This document shows, in pieces, positions 14,127-26,836 of a DNA stretch of 64,000 nucleotides. The stretch spans positions 62,001 through 126,000 of the forward strand of contig NBAZ01000002.1 of the NCBI GenBank assembly GCA_002794735.1, in the 5' to 3' direction. The stretch comes from Pyrrhoderma lamaoense (taxonomy: Eukaryota > Basidiomycota > Agaricomycetes > Hymenochaetales > Hymenochaetaceae). The notes beneath the pieces are model-generated. The model was not told where the DNA came from. It did no database searches and worked only from the letters and a program-made list of their open reading frames with translations. Each line of letters starts with the position of its first letter. Within the stretch, counting starts at the first letter, position 1. Made by a program: the position numbers and the translations under genes.

Positions 14127-14551
14127 TAAATATTATACAAGAAAAAGACACCAAAGGATGCTACCGAACACGTCCTCAAGATGATCATCATGGGTGGAAA
14201 GTTCATTTGTGACATGAAGGAGAGTGACATATACACGTGATTGTTAATGTTCGCGATACACTTTGATCCGTCACAAGCATTACAATACACTTCATTATTG
14301 TTACTCCAACTAGGAATCCTAATCCCTCTCTCATGTGTCTTTTCTTTGGGGTTTTTCATCTAAAATACCATATCACTCTGGAGCAAGGCGTAAGGATATG
14401 ATTATTCCAAATATAATATGGAATGTTGTTTCACAAAACTACTGGAATAGTCAATAAACTGCCTGAGACATCTTAACCGCTACCAAGTTGACCCGTCTTC
14501 ACATCATACTGACATCATCCCCTCGTTCCAATTTAATACTATACTATCACT
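14127..14551. promoter_or_regulatory. Divergent promoter region
   Basis: These 425 bp lie between the GEN1-like start (minus) and a small plus-strand gene. No motif is identified with confidence. Confidence 0.3.
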
Positions 14552-15135
14552 ATGTCTCTATACATCGATATCGGGGCTCACAACACGAAAGAGCCAAAAT
14601 CACAAACTGATCACAGTAAGCCCATATTCTAGTCAAGAAAAGCGCTTTCACTACATACCAACGACCCTTAATGATTAATCCATAGCTACTCAAACAAACT
14701 CCCTTCTTCTCCTTCTATTTTCTCCTCTATTCAAAGACGTATTACTGGTCAGCATGCGTCTCAAAAGGAGTCAACACCCTTTACGGAACACCTAGATGAT
14801 GTAGGGAGTGATATCCGAACAGGTTTTGCAGCACCTGCAACCTGGATCGCAATCAAACTTGGGCTTCGTCATGAACATGGAGGTCAAGAACCCTCCATAC
14901 TACCAAATCATCCAAGTACCGAAAAACTGACTCTTCCTCTGCAAAATCGGCGAAACAAGAAACAAACGGCGATACAGTAAACTTGACAACTGCGGTCGCA
15001 TCGTCTGAGAACCCCATCATCTCAGAAGCAGATAGTAGCTCTTGTCGGCGTTTTCAATCGCGCGTCTCTGGTAGAGCTGAAGGCATTGACCAGCTCGGGG
15101 AGAAGAAAGCGAGAGCACTTAATCGAGACTTATGA
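14552..15135 (+). CDS. Small conserved-looking gene with broken frames
   Basis: A likely small gene. Exon 1 starts at 14552 with MSLYIDIGAHNTKEPKSQ and ends at a good GTAAG donor. The following part (about 14755-15135) has coding-like stretches in more than one frame: LGFVMNMEVKNPPYYQIIQV (14855-14915), AKQETNGDTVNLTTAVASSE (14950-15010) and ISEADSSSCRRFQSRVSGRA, ending LNRDL. The motif GFVMNMEVKNPPYYQI looks like part of a conserved fungal protein, but I cannot name the family. At least two single-base frame changes are required. The alternative is unrelated short open frames. Confidence 0.4.
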
Positions 15136-18100
15136 CGAAACACGATCTCAAGGAATCCAAATTATATTCAAATAACATACTTCTCTCTATCAAATATAGG
15201 AAAATCCGTTCTCGTTCCTTACGCTCAGAAGCCTACACAGATGACTCAGAGAGAAAAAGAAGATGAAATCCTAAATACGTACAAAGAAGGTTTTATTTTT
15301 TTTCCTGTATTTTTTTTTCATGTGTACCTAAATACCGACATTCAGGTACCAAATCTCAATTTGCATTTACTTTTTCTTTCCTTCTTCTTAAAACGCTTCG
15401 CGAGGTTCTTGGCGGGCATAGGGTATTTTAACCGACAAGTGCGGTCTTATCTTTCGTGTGACAGATAACAACAACACCCGACAATGATTGATGAGTCACC
15501 AAAATTGCCCTTAACAGAGATTCCCGATCCTTACTTTCCCATATTTCCCATAATCCACTCTCAATAAAACACGGCGGCTTGTACATGGGTAGGTAGGATT
15601 AAATCTCTATTTGAGTGTCTCGTACAAACATCATACTTTCCTCTCTTCCCATCGTAACATTATCATTTAAAAGCGCGAGCCTTTATCTCCTTCGTTCTAG
15701 CCGCCAAACCCCAAACCAAGTCCTTCTTCTCCTCTTCTCTACTTATCTCTCAAATAACTTCAGCCGACCCGTCCCGATCACCGATATTGCAGCAAGATAA
15801 ACAATAACTATCGTAATAATCAAAAAAGGACCTTCCCCTTCTCAATCAAGAGAAATATTGTAGAAGGATATCAAAAATAATCATAATGACATCACCCAAG
15901 AAAAGAGTAGACTAAACCTTTGACGTTTTTCTTTACTTCGATAACTTCGATAACTTCCAATTCACTCGATTCTTTGCGTACATGTAATAAGACGTAACCG
16001 AACCTTTTCTTTACCTCTCTTTCGTCTCTAATCCGAATCTAATTTTATGGTACACACAACACAAAGTTTAACGTTTCCCATGTTACACGTAGTTTATCAT
16101 CACCACATTACATATCCGATAAAAACCCTTTTTTTACTCACTCTCTCTACTCTTATTCTACAAAGTCCAATAAGTAAGCCATAATCAAAACACACAAGCC
16201 CCTTCCAACTCCACAACATCCTAACGTCCCAAGAATCTTCACATCAAAAAGACCCATCCGCCAAAAACAAGATAAACAACATGACAGCGAGCCAACCCCC
16301 AAGTGGCTGTACCACATTTCCGAATTAAGAAGTCCGATTAGTAACCTTCCCCCCCCCCTCCCCTTCCCCTTGATATCCGTTTATCGTCCAATAAGCTTCT
16401 CCAATAACCTTGAAAAAAACTTGCACATGAAAAAAAAACAAAAAAAGAATCCATATATGGCACTATTACTCCGCTAGTGTGGAGGAGAGGCATATCCCGC
16501 GGCTCCCCGACGTCCTTCCCCGTCCGTCAAAGAAAGGTCCACCAACCCGAATCTGCTTCTTATACTAATATATATTCAAAAAACGGATATCAGAGGGTTA
16601 ACCCAAAAAGAGAGAATGTGTTAGGTGTAGGTGTAGGTGTACGAAATCGATTTAGATAGAAAAAAAGGAAGTACATGTCATTTGTCATTTCCACATAAAA
16701 GTTAGTTGCTTTCTATAGTTGAATTTCAGAGGGATGAAACTACGTCTACATATTGAAAAGTAATCGGTACATGCATATATAAAGTGATACATCGGGGTAT
16801 TGAATTAGAACTAGAACTGAATGAACTGAGAATGTCGTTGTAGCTGGTTGTTGTTAAAAAAAAAGGGATGAGAGGAGGATGATGGAGGGGGGGAAGGGGA
16901 GGGTATATTTAAAAAGGAACGAAGATTTGGAAGACAGAGCTATCGAAAAACTCAATAGACGTCTACAGGCTTGGGAGGAAATATGAAATGCGGAATATGT
17001 GGGCAGAAGTCGTTTAAAACGTCAGACATAGTACGGAGATGTGAACCTTGAATGTCACTGTCACTAAAGTCCACCATGTATAGCAAGGCTAGGCACGGAG
17101 TCATCCTGGATGGCCTAGCCCAACATCGTGCTGAGTAACAACTCTCTTTTAAACCACAGAGGGGAGGGGAGAGGGGTCGAGCACCCCTGCTCGTTTGAGG
17201 AGAAGGGTCCGAAGAGGATGCAGGGTCATATGTTCGAAGGCAGGGTAGAATTACCCCACCTTACGTTCAGACAGCACTAGTCGCTACCGCTTTCCCAGTA
17301 GATTGACACTGCCAGCAAAACTCATCGTACGTTATGACAGGTCTCTGTATCTCCGGTCCCAAGTTCTAATACGCAGATACCCGAAATAGTTTGAGAGTGC
17401 CAAGGTACGAGAGGTAAGTGACAGGTAAAAGTACCAAGTGCAAATTATGACTCACACTTGTGCATGTACTATTTTTGCAAGACGAAGGGTGCTGAATGCT
17501 ACGTTCACACAGACGAGATCCACAATCAAGCATGGCAACTACATGGAGGCGCACGAAATGCTTATAGGTGGGGAGAATTAGGAGTCAATAACAAAGCACA
17601 GAGATGGTAATACGAGGGGCTCCACATACACCGCACTTTTGGTATGACCGACCATCACTACATATATGGATACCAGAAATGCCTCCTGTCAGAACAGAAC
17701 AAACCAAACACACAATGAAGAAGCAAAAGACGTACGCAATGTATCGGCACATTCTCCACAACAGAAGATTGGTGCGGGAGGAGGAGGAGGGGGAGGGGAA
17801 CGAGTAAAGCAAAGCTGGTGGGGCCTTAAACTGAGTTAGCAGCCATAAGTATGATTCATCCCCATTTATATCTTAGTCGGAATATAATAAAAAGGATGAT
17901 CGATTATTTAAATTTTAATTGCTTCTTGAATAAAATTCGTGACAAAGGAAGATTAGATTACTATAGATAGCCGTCGCCGGGTGGAAAGGACGGAATCCAC
18001 GGGTCCTCGGCGGAAGCAAGTCAATGGAAGTACAAGTTCAAGTTGCACACGGGCGCCGCCCTTCAGCCCATGGAAAATCCAGTTATCACTCTGCTATTTG

Positions 18101-18982
18101 TCTTCTCAACCAACTACGTGTGTACATACCGATAACCATAGATCTCTCCGTGCTTTGCAAATAAACGTCACTGTTCGACGGGATAAGTAGGTGTACGTAT
18201 ACGAATATCCCATTCAAGTAACCTAAATATTTAGCTCATCCGGAATTCCTTCGATGACGCTATTCGATCCGGAATCCACCTTTTTTTGCCTTATTATTAT
18301 TCTTGTTTCACTATCCTATCCTCTTGTGACTCGGGTAGAGAGACTGCTCCCCAGTCACCTGAGTCATCTTAGACTAGAAGCGCTTAATCAAGAATTCTCT
18401 CAGATTTTTCTGACCCATATTTAGAATGTATACAATTACGTAATGTATATTCCCGCTATTGCCTACTACAGTAATTAGACGTTTACTAGCCTTTCAGTCT
18501 ATTTCTCTTGGCAAAGAACAAGATCCAGTAAGAAAGTGAATCGAATTACCTCATATGATGCATTCCAAGCATAAGATTAAAAAAGACTTTTAAAGCGAAA
18601 GTTGACGACAGACTTGTAAAACCTCATACCATTGGAAACTCTTTCGTTCTTCTCCAAGGTCTTCTTAACATTCTTTCTTCCTGGTTCCCCCACTTTGTCC
18701 TCACGTTAGATGCATGCCCACATTTTCTTCTTTTCTTCCTCTTTCTTGAAAAAAAGAACCTTTTCAATCAGGTTCAGAAATTTCATTTCGCACTTTCAAT
18801 TGAAGAGTCAGATGACTCTGTATCTTCATTCTCGGACGCTATTTATCTTTATATGTGCCCTCCCTCCCTGCACCCCCAGCCGAAATGTCAAATCCAACAC
18901 GGTATAGATAAGCACTCGAGCAAGGGACTTTTACCTGCTCTTCTCAGTACCATCCTTTACTCTCACCCATCAATCATTCAAA
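15136..18982. other. 3.8-kb gene-free interval
   Basis: I see no gene, tRNA or mobile element in this stretch. It is unusually rich in pyrimidine or purine tracts, including a run of ten C at 16349-16358, G/A-rich blocks near 16870-16910 and 17150-17220, and T/C-rich blocks near 15600-16300. It may hold long untranslated leaders, a non-coding RNA or the promoter of the dioxygenase gene at 18983. Confidence 0.4.
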
Positions 18983-20917
18983 ATGGCTACTACAAAAGAC
19001 CCTGTGTTAACACCTGAACTCCGCAAACAGTTCCTAGAAAAGGGTTGGGTCAAAATCGAAGGAGCGATCTCTCTCGAAAACATCAAAAGCTTCTCTGATG
19101 ATGTCTGGATCCGCCTAGGATACGATCCTAACGATAAATCAACTTGGGAAAAAGAGAAAGTACATATAAAGTTTGATTTTTACATTTGTTCCCAAACTTT
19201 GAGACGGGGGTGCGGGGGGTGCGGGGAGGGGGAGCAAAACTTCACAACTAATTGAGTTTTTCTTTTGATTCATTGATACATGAACATAATCGCAACATCA
19301 AACTATAAACTCAAATCATACAAAGATACATATGCCTCGTCACCGAGAAATACCCATGAAAGATTTCTCTCCAAAGGGTTGGGCTGCAATCTGTAAGCAA
19401 AAAAAAAAAAAAAAGTTTACTTTCTTCATTCCCAGCAACCCGACAAAGACACCTTACCTTTTTTTTCTTCTTCTTCGACAAAACAACTTTCTTTCTGGAA
19501 GGTGAGATCCTGGGTGGGGAAGACCGTATTGATAACACGCTCTTTGGAAGTTTCGGAGACAGTCTGATTTGTAATCTGGGAAGTTCAGAGTGGGAGAACG
19601 TACGTCCATTTTTTATCTCAAGACATCTTACGACATCATTTGAAGCATTTCCTTTCTCCATCTTGCGGGAAATCCTGGCATTTCTTTATTTTCTTTTATT
19701 TTAATTTCATCAGAAAGAAAGCATTGATCCTCGGCTTCTCGGCAACTGGCATATGTAAGCTCCTTCTCAACTAATTGGTTTTATAAACCATACATCCATT
19801 CGAGTACTCATCGTTTTTCCGTCTAATGAATTGGATTCTCACATATAGTGACGGAGATTGGTATATGAATTACCTTCCTTCTGCCCGAGCAGGGTCCATC
19901 TCTCTCTTACAAAGCACTCTTATCCCCAACTAAAGGTTTACCCACTTCCTTGATTCTGGAGAACAAGCAGTCACGGTTATCGTTTTGTTCAATGACATCA
20001 TCCCTAGAGCAGGCGGAACGTTTCTAGCCCCTGATGGAATCAAGAATGTTGTGAAATGGTAAGCCAAGGTTTCTGTTCCTATACCACCTCAACGTCTAGC
20101 TCTGGACCTTCAAGTGTTTCGAAAGGGTTCCAGATCAATTTTGGTAATATACCCACTAACAAAAACCTTCTTAAAAGGCTTTACGAACACCCGGAAGGGG
20201 CTGATACTTGGCCTCAGGACGGGACTGGATCATATTCAATATGTGATATACATTCTTGCAACGAATTTGTCGAGGTACATCCCCACAGTAAGATTCGCCA
20301 TACATACCATCATAGTAATCACTGTTCTCTCAGTGTACAGGAAAAGCAGGAGACATCATCATTTTCCATCCACTCATGGTACATCATTCATCCCTCATTA
20401 CCCTTACTTATCCACTTGTGATGTCTTCCTTTTATTTCTTTTTTTTTCTAACGCCAAGTCGAATTAGCCACACTCCGCCTCGAAGAATTACCTCCGTATT
20501 CCTCGGTTCATCACCAATCCTCCAGTTACCTTGAAAGCACCGCTTAATCTCAGCAGAGACGATCCTCGGGAACATGTAAGTTAACCCAATCGTATCTACT
20601 CCCCTTATACCCAACAAGTACTCAAAAAAAAGAACTACTCTATTTTTTTTTTTACTCCTCAGTCTTTGACAGAACTCGTGATATTGCGTGCTCTTGAAGA
20701 GATAGGTGTAGATAGGTCAGCTGTCAAAGACTGGAAAGTCTCTAGGAAACGTCGTCGTTTCACTCCGAGGACACGCGCAGGAAAAGACATTATGATAAAA
20801 GACGAAGTGGAGCGAATGAAAGCATATGCATTGAAATCTGGAGGTGCATATAAAGTGGACAGTATGCATATAAACGGACCGGTTCCTTATCTTACCGTTA
20901 TTCCTGTTGAATATTGA
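18983..20917 (+). CDS. Phytanoyl-CoA dioxygenase (PhyH) family protein (340 aa), intact
   Basis: An Fe(II)/2-oxoglutarate-dependent oxygenase of the PhyH family; the substrate is unknown. Ten exons join in frame: 18983-19159, 19326-19392, 19502-19599, 19714-19754, 19849-19860, 19936-20058, 20178-20274, 20334-20378, 20468-20575 and 20663-20917, making 340 residues. The iron-binding HxD is seen as NWHIDGDWF, with His and Asp on different exons, and the distal His in HPLMPHSASKNYLRIPRF, whose Arg should bind 2-oxoglutarate. FNDIIPRAGGTFLAPDG is the typical core strand. Exon 5 is only 12 nt. Intron 2 has a run of sixteen A at 19399-19414. No frame break exists, in contrast with several neighbours. 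Confidence 0.9.
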
Positions 20918-21069
20918 TCCTCTGTAAGATACTATTCACGTACTGAATGAGCTTTGACTTTCCATGAACGAAAGGATCTCAATGCTCACATGTACATCAC
21001 TACTATGTTAACTACCTCGTTTTCACAATGTGTTTTTGATACTCTTGTCATACATATATAAATACCTAT

Positions 21070-22608
21070 TCAAACGTCATCTTCCTCATCATCCTCCTCT
21101 ACATCATCCAAAGACCAACGCCTAATTCCTCGGCTCTCCCAAGTGCCGTACTATTCCTCTCTCCAACCCACTCCAAGAACGAATCCAATATCTCAATCTG
21201 TCCACGTACATACACAACCCACATATCATACACCTCACCTCTCACACCCTCAGGTTTATCCACACTCATCACCGTTTCCGGTAACCTCGAACGAAGATTC
21301 CTAACCATATCCGAAAGCGTACCAGCCGTTTCGACGTCTATCTGTAGATCCATTACTTCCAGATCATCTTCACTTATAGATTCATCCACATCGTAATTTT
21401 GACTTATAAGCCGTCTTACGCTGTCCCATACTTTATTGGCTCCTACAGCGTTCCTTCCTACCTCTAGACCTTGACTAGGTTGTGAAGAGCCTGAGGTTGA
21501 GTTGCCTACTTGGTGTTTAGAGCTAGATCCTATTTTGAGTAAGATCGTGTCATCTGGGTTATTTGGAAGTGCGAATCCGTATCCCAGAATCAACGATGAA
21601 TTAGGTTTCGGCCCATAATTGTTGAATAGTTCGTCTCCTTGTTGATAAGCTACTTCTGAGGAGAGCTCAATACTGAGATGATCATCCACTTTATCTACTT
21701 CCGAAGTAGTAGTAGCGTGTTTATCGTTTTTCGATACCTTCCAGATAGCAGGATGACCACGTTTATGATTCAACGAGTCGACACCAGGAAGTAGAACTTG
21801 GTATGAGGAAGGTGAGGCTATAAGTGAAGGAGTAGCAGAGAGAAGAGTAGACGGAAAGGCTCTAGAAGATAGATAAGTAGCTGCCGCACGGTACATTTCC
21901 CTGTAATATAGATTCGAGCTCAGAGCGTATAAAACTACGATATCAACTCTTCAATCACCATGAAAAAGACTTGGAGATCTCCGGTGACAGCTCGATCAGA
22001 GAATCGTATAGATTTTGATACTCTGCTTGCCAAGAGCTTATTTGATCCTTCACGCACCAAACATATTAGTCCCTTGGAACATGTTCAGTTCTGTCTCAGA
22101 GAAGTAGAGTGGAGTGCGGAGACTCTCAGGTTTTGGAAGGATATCGATATATGGTCGATGAAGTAGTATCTGCCTTCGAATTTTATTCATCAAGATTCAG
22201 TTTTATCATAACCACTTTTGATTGCTTACCGCTTGTCATCCTCTGCTGGTATTATCCAGTGAAGCGCAATGTAAGCGCATATACGTTGTCTTTCAGAAAA
22301 CTCTCCTTGTTTTTGAGCATCCAATTTAAAGTATTGTTTCAAGGGTTCACGGGTGCTTTCTACAGTTACTGCAAGAGAAAAGGACATGAACATGATTACC
22401 GCTCCAGAAGGTATATCTTTTAATGCGATAACAGAATATCCAGAGTCATCTACCGTCTCTTAAAATCAAAAGCATGTTCACATATGGTCCAAGAAAGTAA
22501 AAAACCCACCAGGGAGAACGTAGCATCTTCATGAATTTTCCCACCATTCTCAGTAAACCACTGTCTAAACCTTTTAATATCCACATTTTCCTCTGGAACA
22601 AGTGCCAT
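21070..22608 (-). CDS. SET-domain protein lysine methyltransferase (Rubisco-LSMT/SETD type)
   Basis: A SET-domain protein of the Rubisco large-subunit methyltransferase-like group, which methylates lysines of ribosomal, translation or other non-histone proteins using S-adenosylmethionine. The start at 22608 gives MALVPEENVDIKRFRQWF, the usual N-terminal helix. The SET core shows LPGVDSLNHKRGHPAIWKV (Asn-His motif) and GDELFNNYGPKPNSSLILGY with YGFALP (catalytic YG.K.N signature). An inserted helical part contains RPYIDILPKPESLRTPLYF. An intron of about 58 nt precedes EMYRAAATYL. Two -1 changes are needed: near 22052 between MFGA and VKDQISSW, and near 21113, where the corrected frame ends in an acidic tail SLDDVEEDDEEDDV at 21070; uncorrected, it stops at 21099. 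Active-site residues appear intact. Confidence 0.75.
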
Positions 22609-22968
22609 AGTACAAAAAAAAGAAAGTATACAATCCGAAAAAAGAATCAACAGATCGAAATGATATTTCTTAAATTTCTTTTCACAGGGGAAAAATGACG
22701 TAATCTTAGATAAATTTTATACTTTACCAAATATGGATAAATTCACACTTGACTAGTGAGATCCGACATCATTTCAATTTGTTAATTTGTTGATATCTGC
22801 TGTCAAGCCATAAAAGTGTTCATATTAAAAGCGATGAGACGGATAAATCGCTCATCACCTTTTCCTCCATTTCACTTATCTTTCTCGATATACTTTTTGA
22901 AGTTACTGGTAAACCTGTCAGAGGAGTAGTCATCATCTGTGACTTATGTCCCGAATTTGAAGGAAAAA
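22609..22968. promoter_or_regulatory. Divergent promoter region
   Basis: A 360-bp AT-rich gap between the SET-domain gene (minus) and the MLKL-like gene (plus). No specific element was recognised. Confidence 0.3.
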
Positions 22969-25932
22969 ATGCCACTAAGAGTCATTAAAACATGTCTTTC
23001 TTCAAAGGAACTTGTAACGGGATCAACTGCCATCGCAGCTCTTATCTCCGACATTGCTGAACTCTCTCAATTCCCTCCGGCTCGAGCAGCTGCTCTCACC
23101 ATTCTAGTCATCCTACAAACTGTAGTAGAAATCGATAATAACAAGGAGGCGTGCGTAAGACTAGCTCGGAGGGCAGCGAAAATTTTATTGGATATCAGAG
23201 TCCATATGGAAGGAAGGTGGGATAGTGCTCCAAAAGCCCTCATACATAATATTTCGAAATATGAAAGGTAATCCTACTCTATCTTATCGCTACGACGGAC
23301 CAATACTTAATATATAATACTATAAATACTCGTTACAGCACTCTAGTCACAATCAGAGATTTCATGCTTTCGTTGACCAAAATCAAATGGATAGGTCGAC
23401 TCATTCAGAAGGTAACATAGAAGAATCTCTTAGAGACTTCAACGAACTTCTTAATGATGCAGAGAACTCTTTTCAGGTTTCTACGAACCCCTGACGCGTA
23501 CATGATAATGATATCTAATAAGGCTTTTTCTCTAGACTGCGAGCTTGATAGAGATACACTACACGGTAGGGATACTTCGAGAAAGAAATGAAGGAAGAAA
23601 AGTTACTTTCGTTGAGAACACACCAGAAGATAACACCAAGTCTTCAAATCATACGGCCGCTTTGTCTCACCCAGCATCTACTTCTACGAAATTAATACCC
23701 GCTCCAGATACGCACGCAGAGATGATTAAACTCGATGTAGTAGCGACCCGCACTGATACCACCTCTGATACCCAAATTTCAGAAGAGTTAGCAGAACTCG
23801 ATAGATTCGGGTATGCACCTTTCTCTTATTGACTTGATTTGTATTTCAACAACAACCACGATAGTTCAAACGCTATCACCAATCTGATATTCAACTATCC
23901 TCCGAACTTAAGAATAAAGGTTTAGGGTCCTTCTGGGATCAGACTTATGTAGGAGATATCGGTGGTCGAAAAGCGGTTATTAAACATTATGATTCTGAAC
24001 TGAGAGGTCAAAAGGTAGTTCTTTCGATATGTATCAAGCCAAGCAAGATTCTTAGTATACTGTACCCCTCCAGAAATGGTTACATGATATCAAGGCCTTA
24101 AAATCTCTTTAGTGCGTTTGACTGTTCTTAATGGTAATCTGATCTCTAATCGGTTTATCTAGCCATCCAAATTTACCCCAACTCTTTGGTTTCTCCAACG
24201 AATCATCCCAGATACCTTTCATCCTCCTATCACATGGTACGAAAAGTTCTTATAATTCTTATTGACGTTTCTGTTAACGACTAAGTCTTTCGTTAGTAAA
24301 GCTACGTGATCCTGGTTCCCATATTATGACAGTGTTAAAGCGAGAGAGTATTGCGAACTGTGCATTCACCTTACTTGAGATGGTAATAACCTTTTCCTTT
24401 ACTATCAAAGATAAAACCAGTACTGATGCGCATAGAAAAGTATCGTGATATAGCTGTACGTGATTGTAAAAATCTTAATCAACAGCCCTACTAATAAGTT
24501 CTGTTTATCAGTCAGCCGTAGCGTATGTTCAAAGGCAACTAGAGTATAGCGAGACAGATGCACAAGTATTTGTTGACGTATGTTACATTTTCTTTCTAAC
24601 TCCAACCATCTCTCTTATCAGCTTGCTTAGGATGCGAGCTACTCTTACGATATATCTGCAAAGAAGATTATTGTCGGGCTACCTCCGCCCCAAGAAGAGA
24701 ACTGTACCGTGGATATGGATATACTCTCGTTGAGAGTCTACTTGGAAGACTCTTAAGGTAAAATTCTGCTTAATAACCAGAGGTATAATGCTGAAAGTTA
24801 TCTTGCGAAGATCTTACCAAAAGAAAGTGATGTTCGCTCAGAAAAAGACTCGAATAATGCAGGTAGGTAATACTACAACATCTTCAATGTAGTCATTCTC
24901 ATTGTGAACAGAAATCGCCCACATGCAAAATAAGCTCGCTCATGCAAAAGCTGTAGCATGTAATCTTCTCCCTGGACCAGATAACCATTCTGTAGCATCG
25001 GAACTCTTAGAAAGCTTACTTGAAGATTCAGACGATGTATCATGTAACACGGAGCATCTGCTTCTCCATGACTTACGTACTAAAGCTATAGACGCTGGGA
25101 TACACGAGAACTCGTGGACAGCCGCACTTCATTCTGTCGAGTATACTTTCGAAGTTGGAGATATCGGCTACATCTCATCTGACTGCGAGCACTACTCAAT
25201 AACGGATGATTCTAGATTTCACAAATTTGTCAAAATCGGGAATGTATTCGAAGGCAGTAATAATAAGGACGAGCTCACTATTGTACGAGAAGTATCTGGG
25301 AGCCAGAGCCAGTGGGTGAACGGGTTTCGTAAAGTGGACGATATTTGGCCTTTTCCTCTTCCCTCAGATACCGAAGGGTTTGTCAAGACTTCTTATAATA
25401 ATCTCTCTGTAGACACTCAAACCTGTGTATCGTAGGTGGCCTGTGTGTCTACCTGCACGCTCTGAGGTGCATGTGCATGTCCGCCATTCTGCTAGAATTG
25501 GATCCATCAGTGAAGCGTGGCGTTTTCTCATGCGTGAGGCACAAGAAATCGCAAATTCCAATGATGTCGATCCTCAGGATATCATTCTAGGTACGTTGAT
25601 GATTTTGCCCTAGTGATCGTATCTCACTTTATACTTGATACCATCGTTAGTTACCAAAGCCGTATCAGGACAGATATACAAATTCATTGATCATTCTCCT
25701 GCTGCCATGCACATACCCCAAGCTTTGGTCGCCAAGGTTCAATGGGCTATAATCAATTCAATCAATTTTCCCATCCTCATCAGGCTCAATTCATACCCCT
25801 CAATTACTATACCTATTCACCTCTCATAAGAAAAGCTTCAATACTTACTGGGCAGATAATCCCACCGCTGGTCCGACTTCATCTCCCCCTTATTCAATGT
25901 CCAAAGTTATAACCTTGAGTACTGCATGGTGA
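22969..25932 (+). CDS. MLKL-like four-helix adaptor fused to a degenerate kinase domain
   Basis: Multi-exon gene whose N-terminal 160 residues match the MLKL-type N-terminal adaptor pattern found in many basidiomycete proteins: NNKEACVRLARRAAKILLDI, TLVTIRDFMLSLTKIKW, ESLRDFNELLNDAENSFQ, then SLIEIHY. In MLKL and fungal HeLo-type proteins such bundles bind or permeabilise membranes in cell death. A kinase-fold relic follows: the VAIK-like lysine is kept (RKAVIKHY) and HPNLPQLFGFS matches the hinge region, but no glycine loop, HRD or DFG is visible, so it should be a pseudokinase. The C-terminal part (24920-25620) is a globular region with HVRHSARIGSISEAWRFL. Exon 1 is 22969-23267; other exons end near 23550, 23820, 24015 and 24240. 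A -1 change is needed near 23411 and perhaps others. The stop is uncertain (25829 to 25932). Confidence 0.65.
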
Positions 25933-26836
25933 GTGATCATATGTTGTAGCGCAGCAGAATTAAGTTACTAAATATAAGGTGCCAGGGGTAAGCCCGAGAT
26001 GTTTATAGGATACATACAACTTAGCAATGAAGACTTCAATACTATTTAATCATATTTAATGCATGTACCTGCACAAATTTCATTAGCTTTACTTCGAGAA
26101 AATTGACGCGTTCGAGTATTCTCAATCAGCTAAAGGATTTTTCCGTATAAAACGACTGAAGTCCGAGAGCTCCGAGTTACGGAGCCGTTAACATCTGATA
26201 GATATTGCACTGTTTAGACTTACATCTGATGTGGATACTTGAAGAAATCGCATGGTTAAACTTCCTTTTGGCGGCCAGGAGCTCCCATCCCTTGTAGAGG
26301 AGAATGTTTCTAGTATATCGTATACTGTGTAACCCTACTCTTACCTAACAAGCTATACTAGCTTACGATAGCTGTTCACAACTAAGATTCTCGCCACCTT
26401 TAACACTACTATTGGCATGTCTACCACCTGGCCCATCAGGATGACTCTGCGTCTCGATCCGATCAAACCCATCCCGATCATCGTCCAACACCACCGCTCT
26501 TACTTCTCACACCAAAGCACTCACTTACGAAGGCAACTCAGGGCGTATCACAACTGCTTCTGTTCCCAATCTACCACTTCCAGAAGACGAAGCTGGAGAT
26601 GTCGAAAAAAAAGGCGTATAAGGAGTACTAAAAGGGTTTTCGGCCATCTATCAAGTTAATATATCACCTGATGGTGTTCATTCCATATTGTATGGTTCTT
26701 GATATGTGATGTGAAGATTTCATGCTTGAAATATAGTATTTAAACTCGATCCTGGTTTATGGTAAGAGTAAAGAATTGTCTAAGCCGCGATCCAAAATCC
26801 TCATCTGAGTTTTCTCATATCTAATTATAATAGATT
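25933..26836. other. Intergenic region with a doubtful coding fragment
   Basis: Mostly AT-rich sequence without a clear gene. Between about 26395 and 26637 one frame reads SNTTALTSHTKALTYEG and VPNLPLPEDEAGDVEKKGV before a stop, which looks coding-like and could be the last exon of an unrecognised or decayed gene. No start, intron signals or family could be assigned. Confidence 0.3.
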
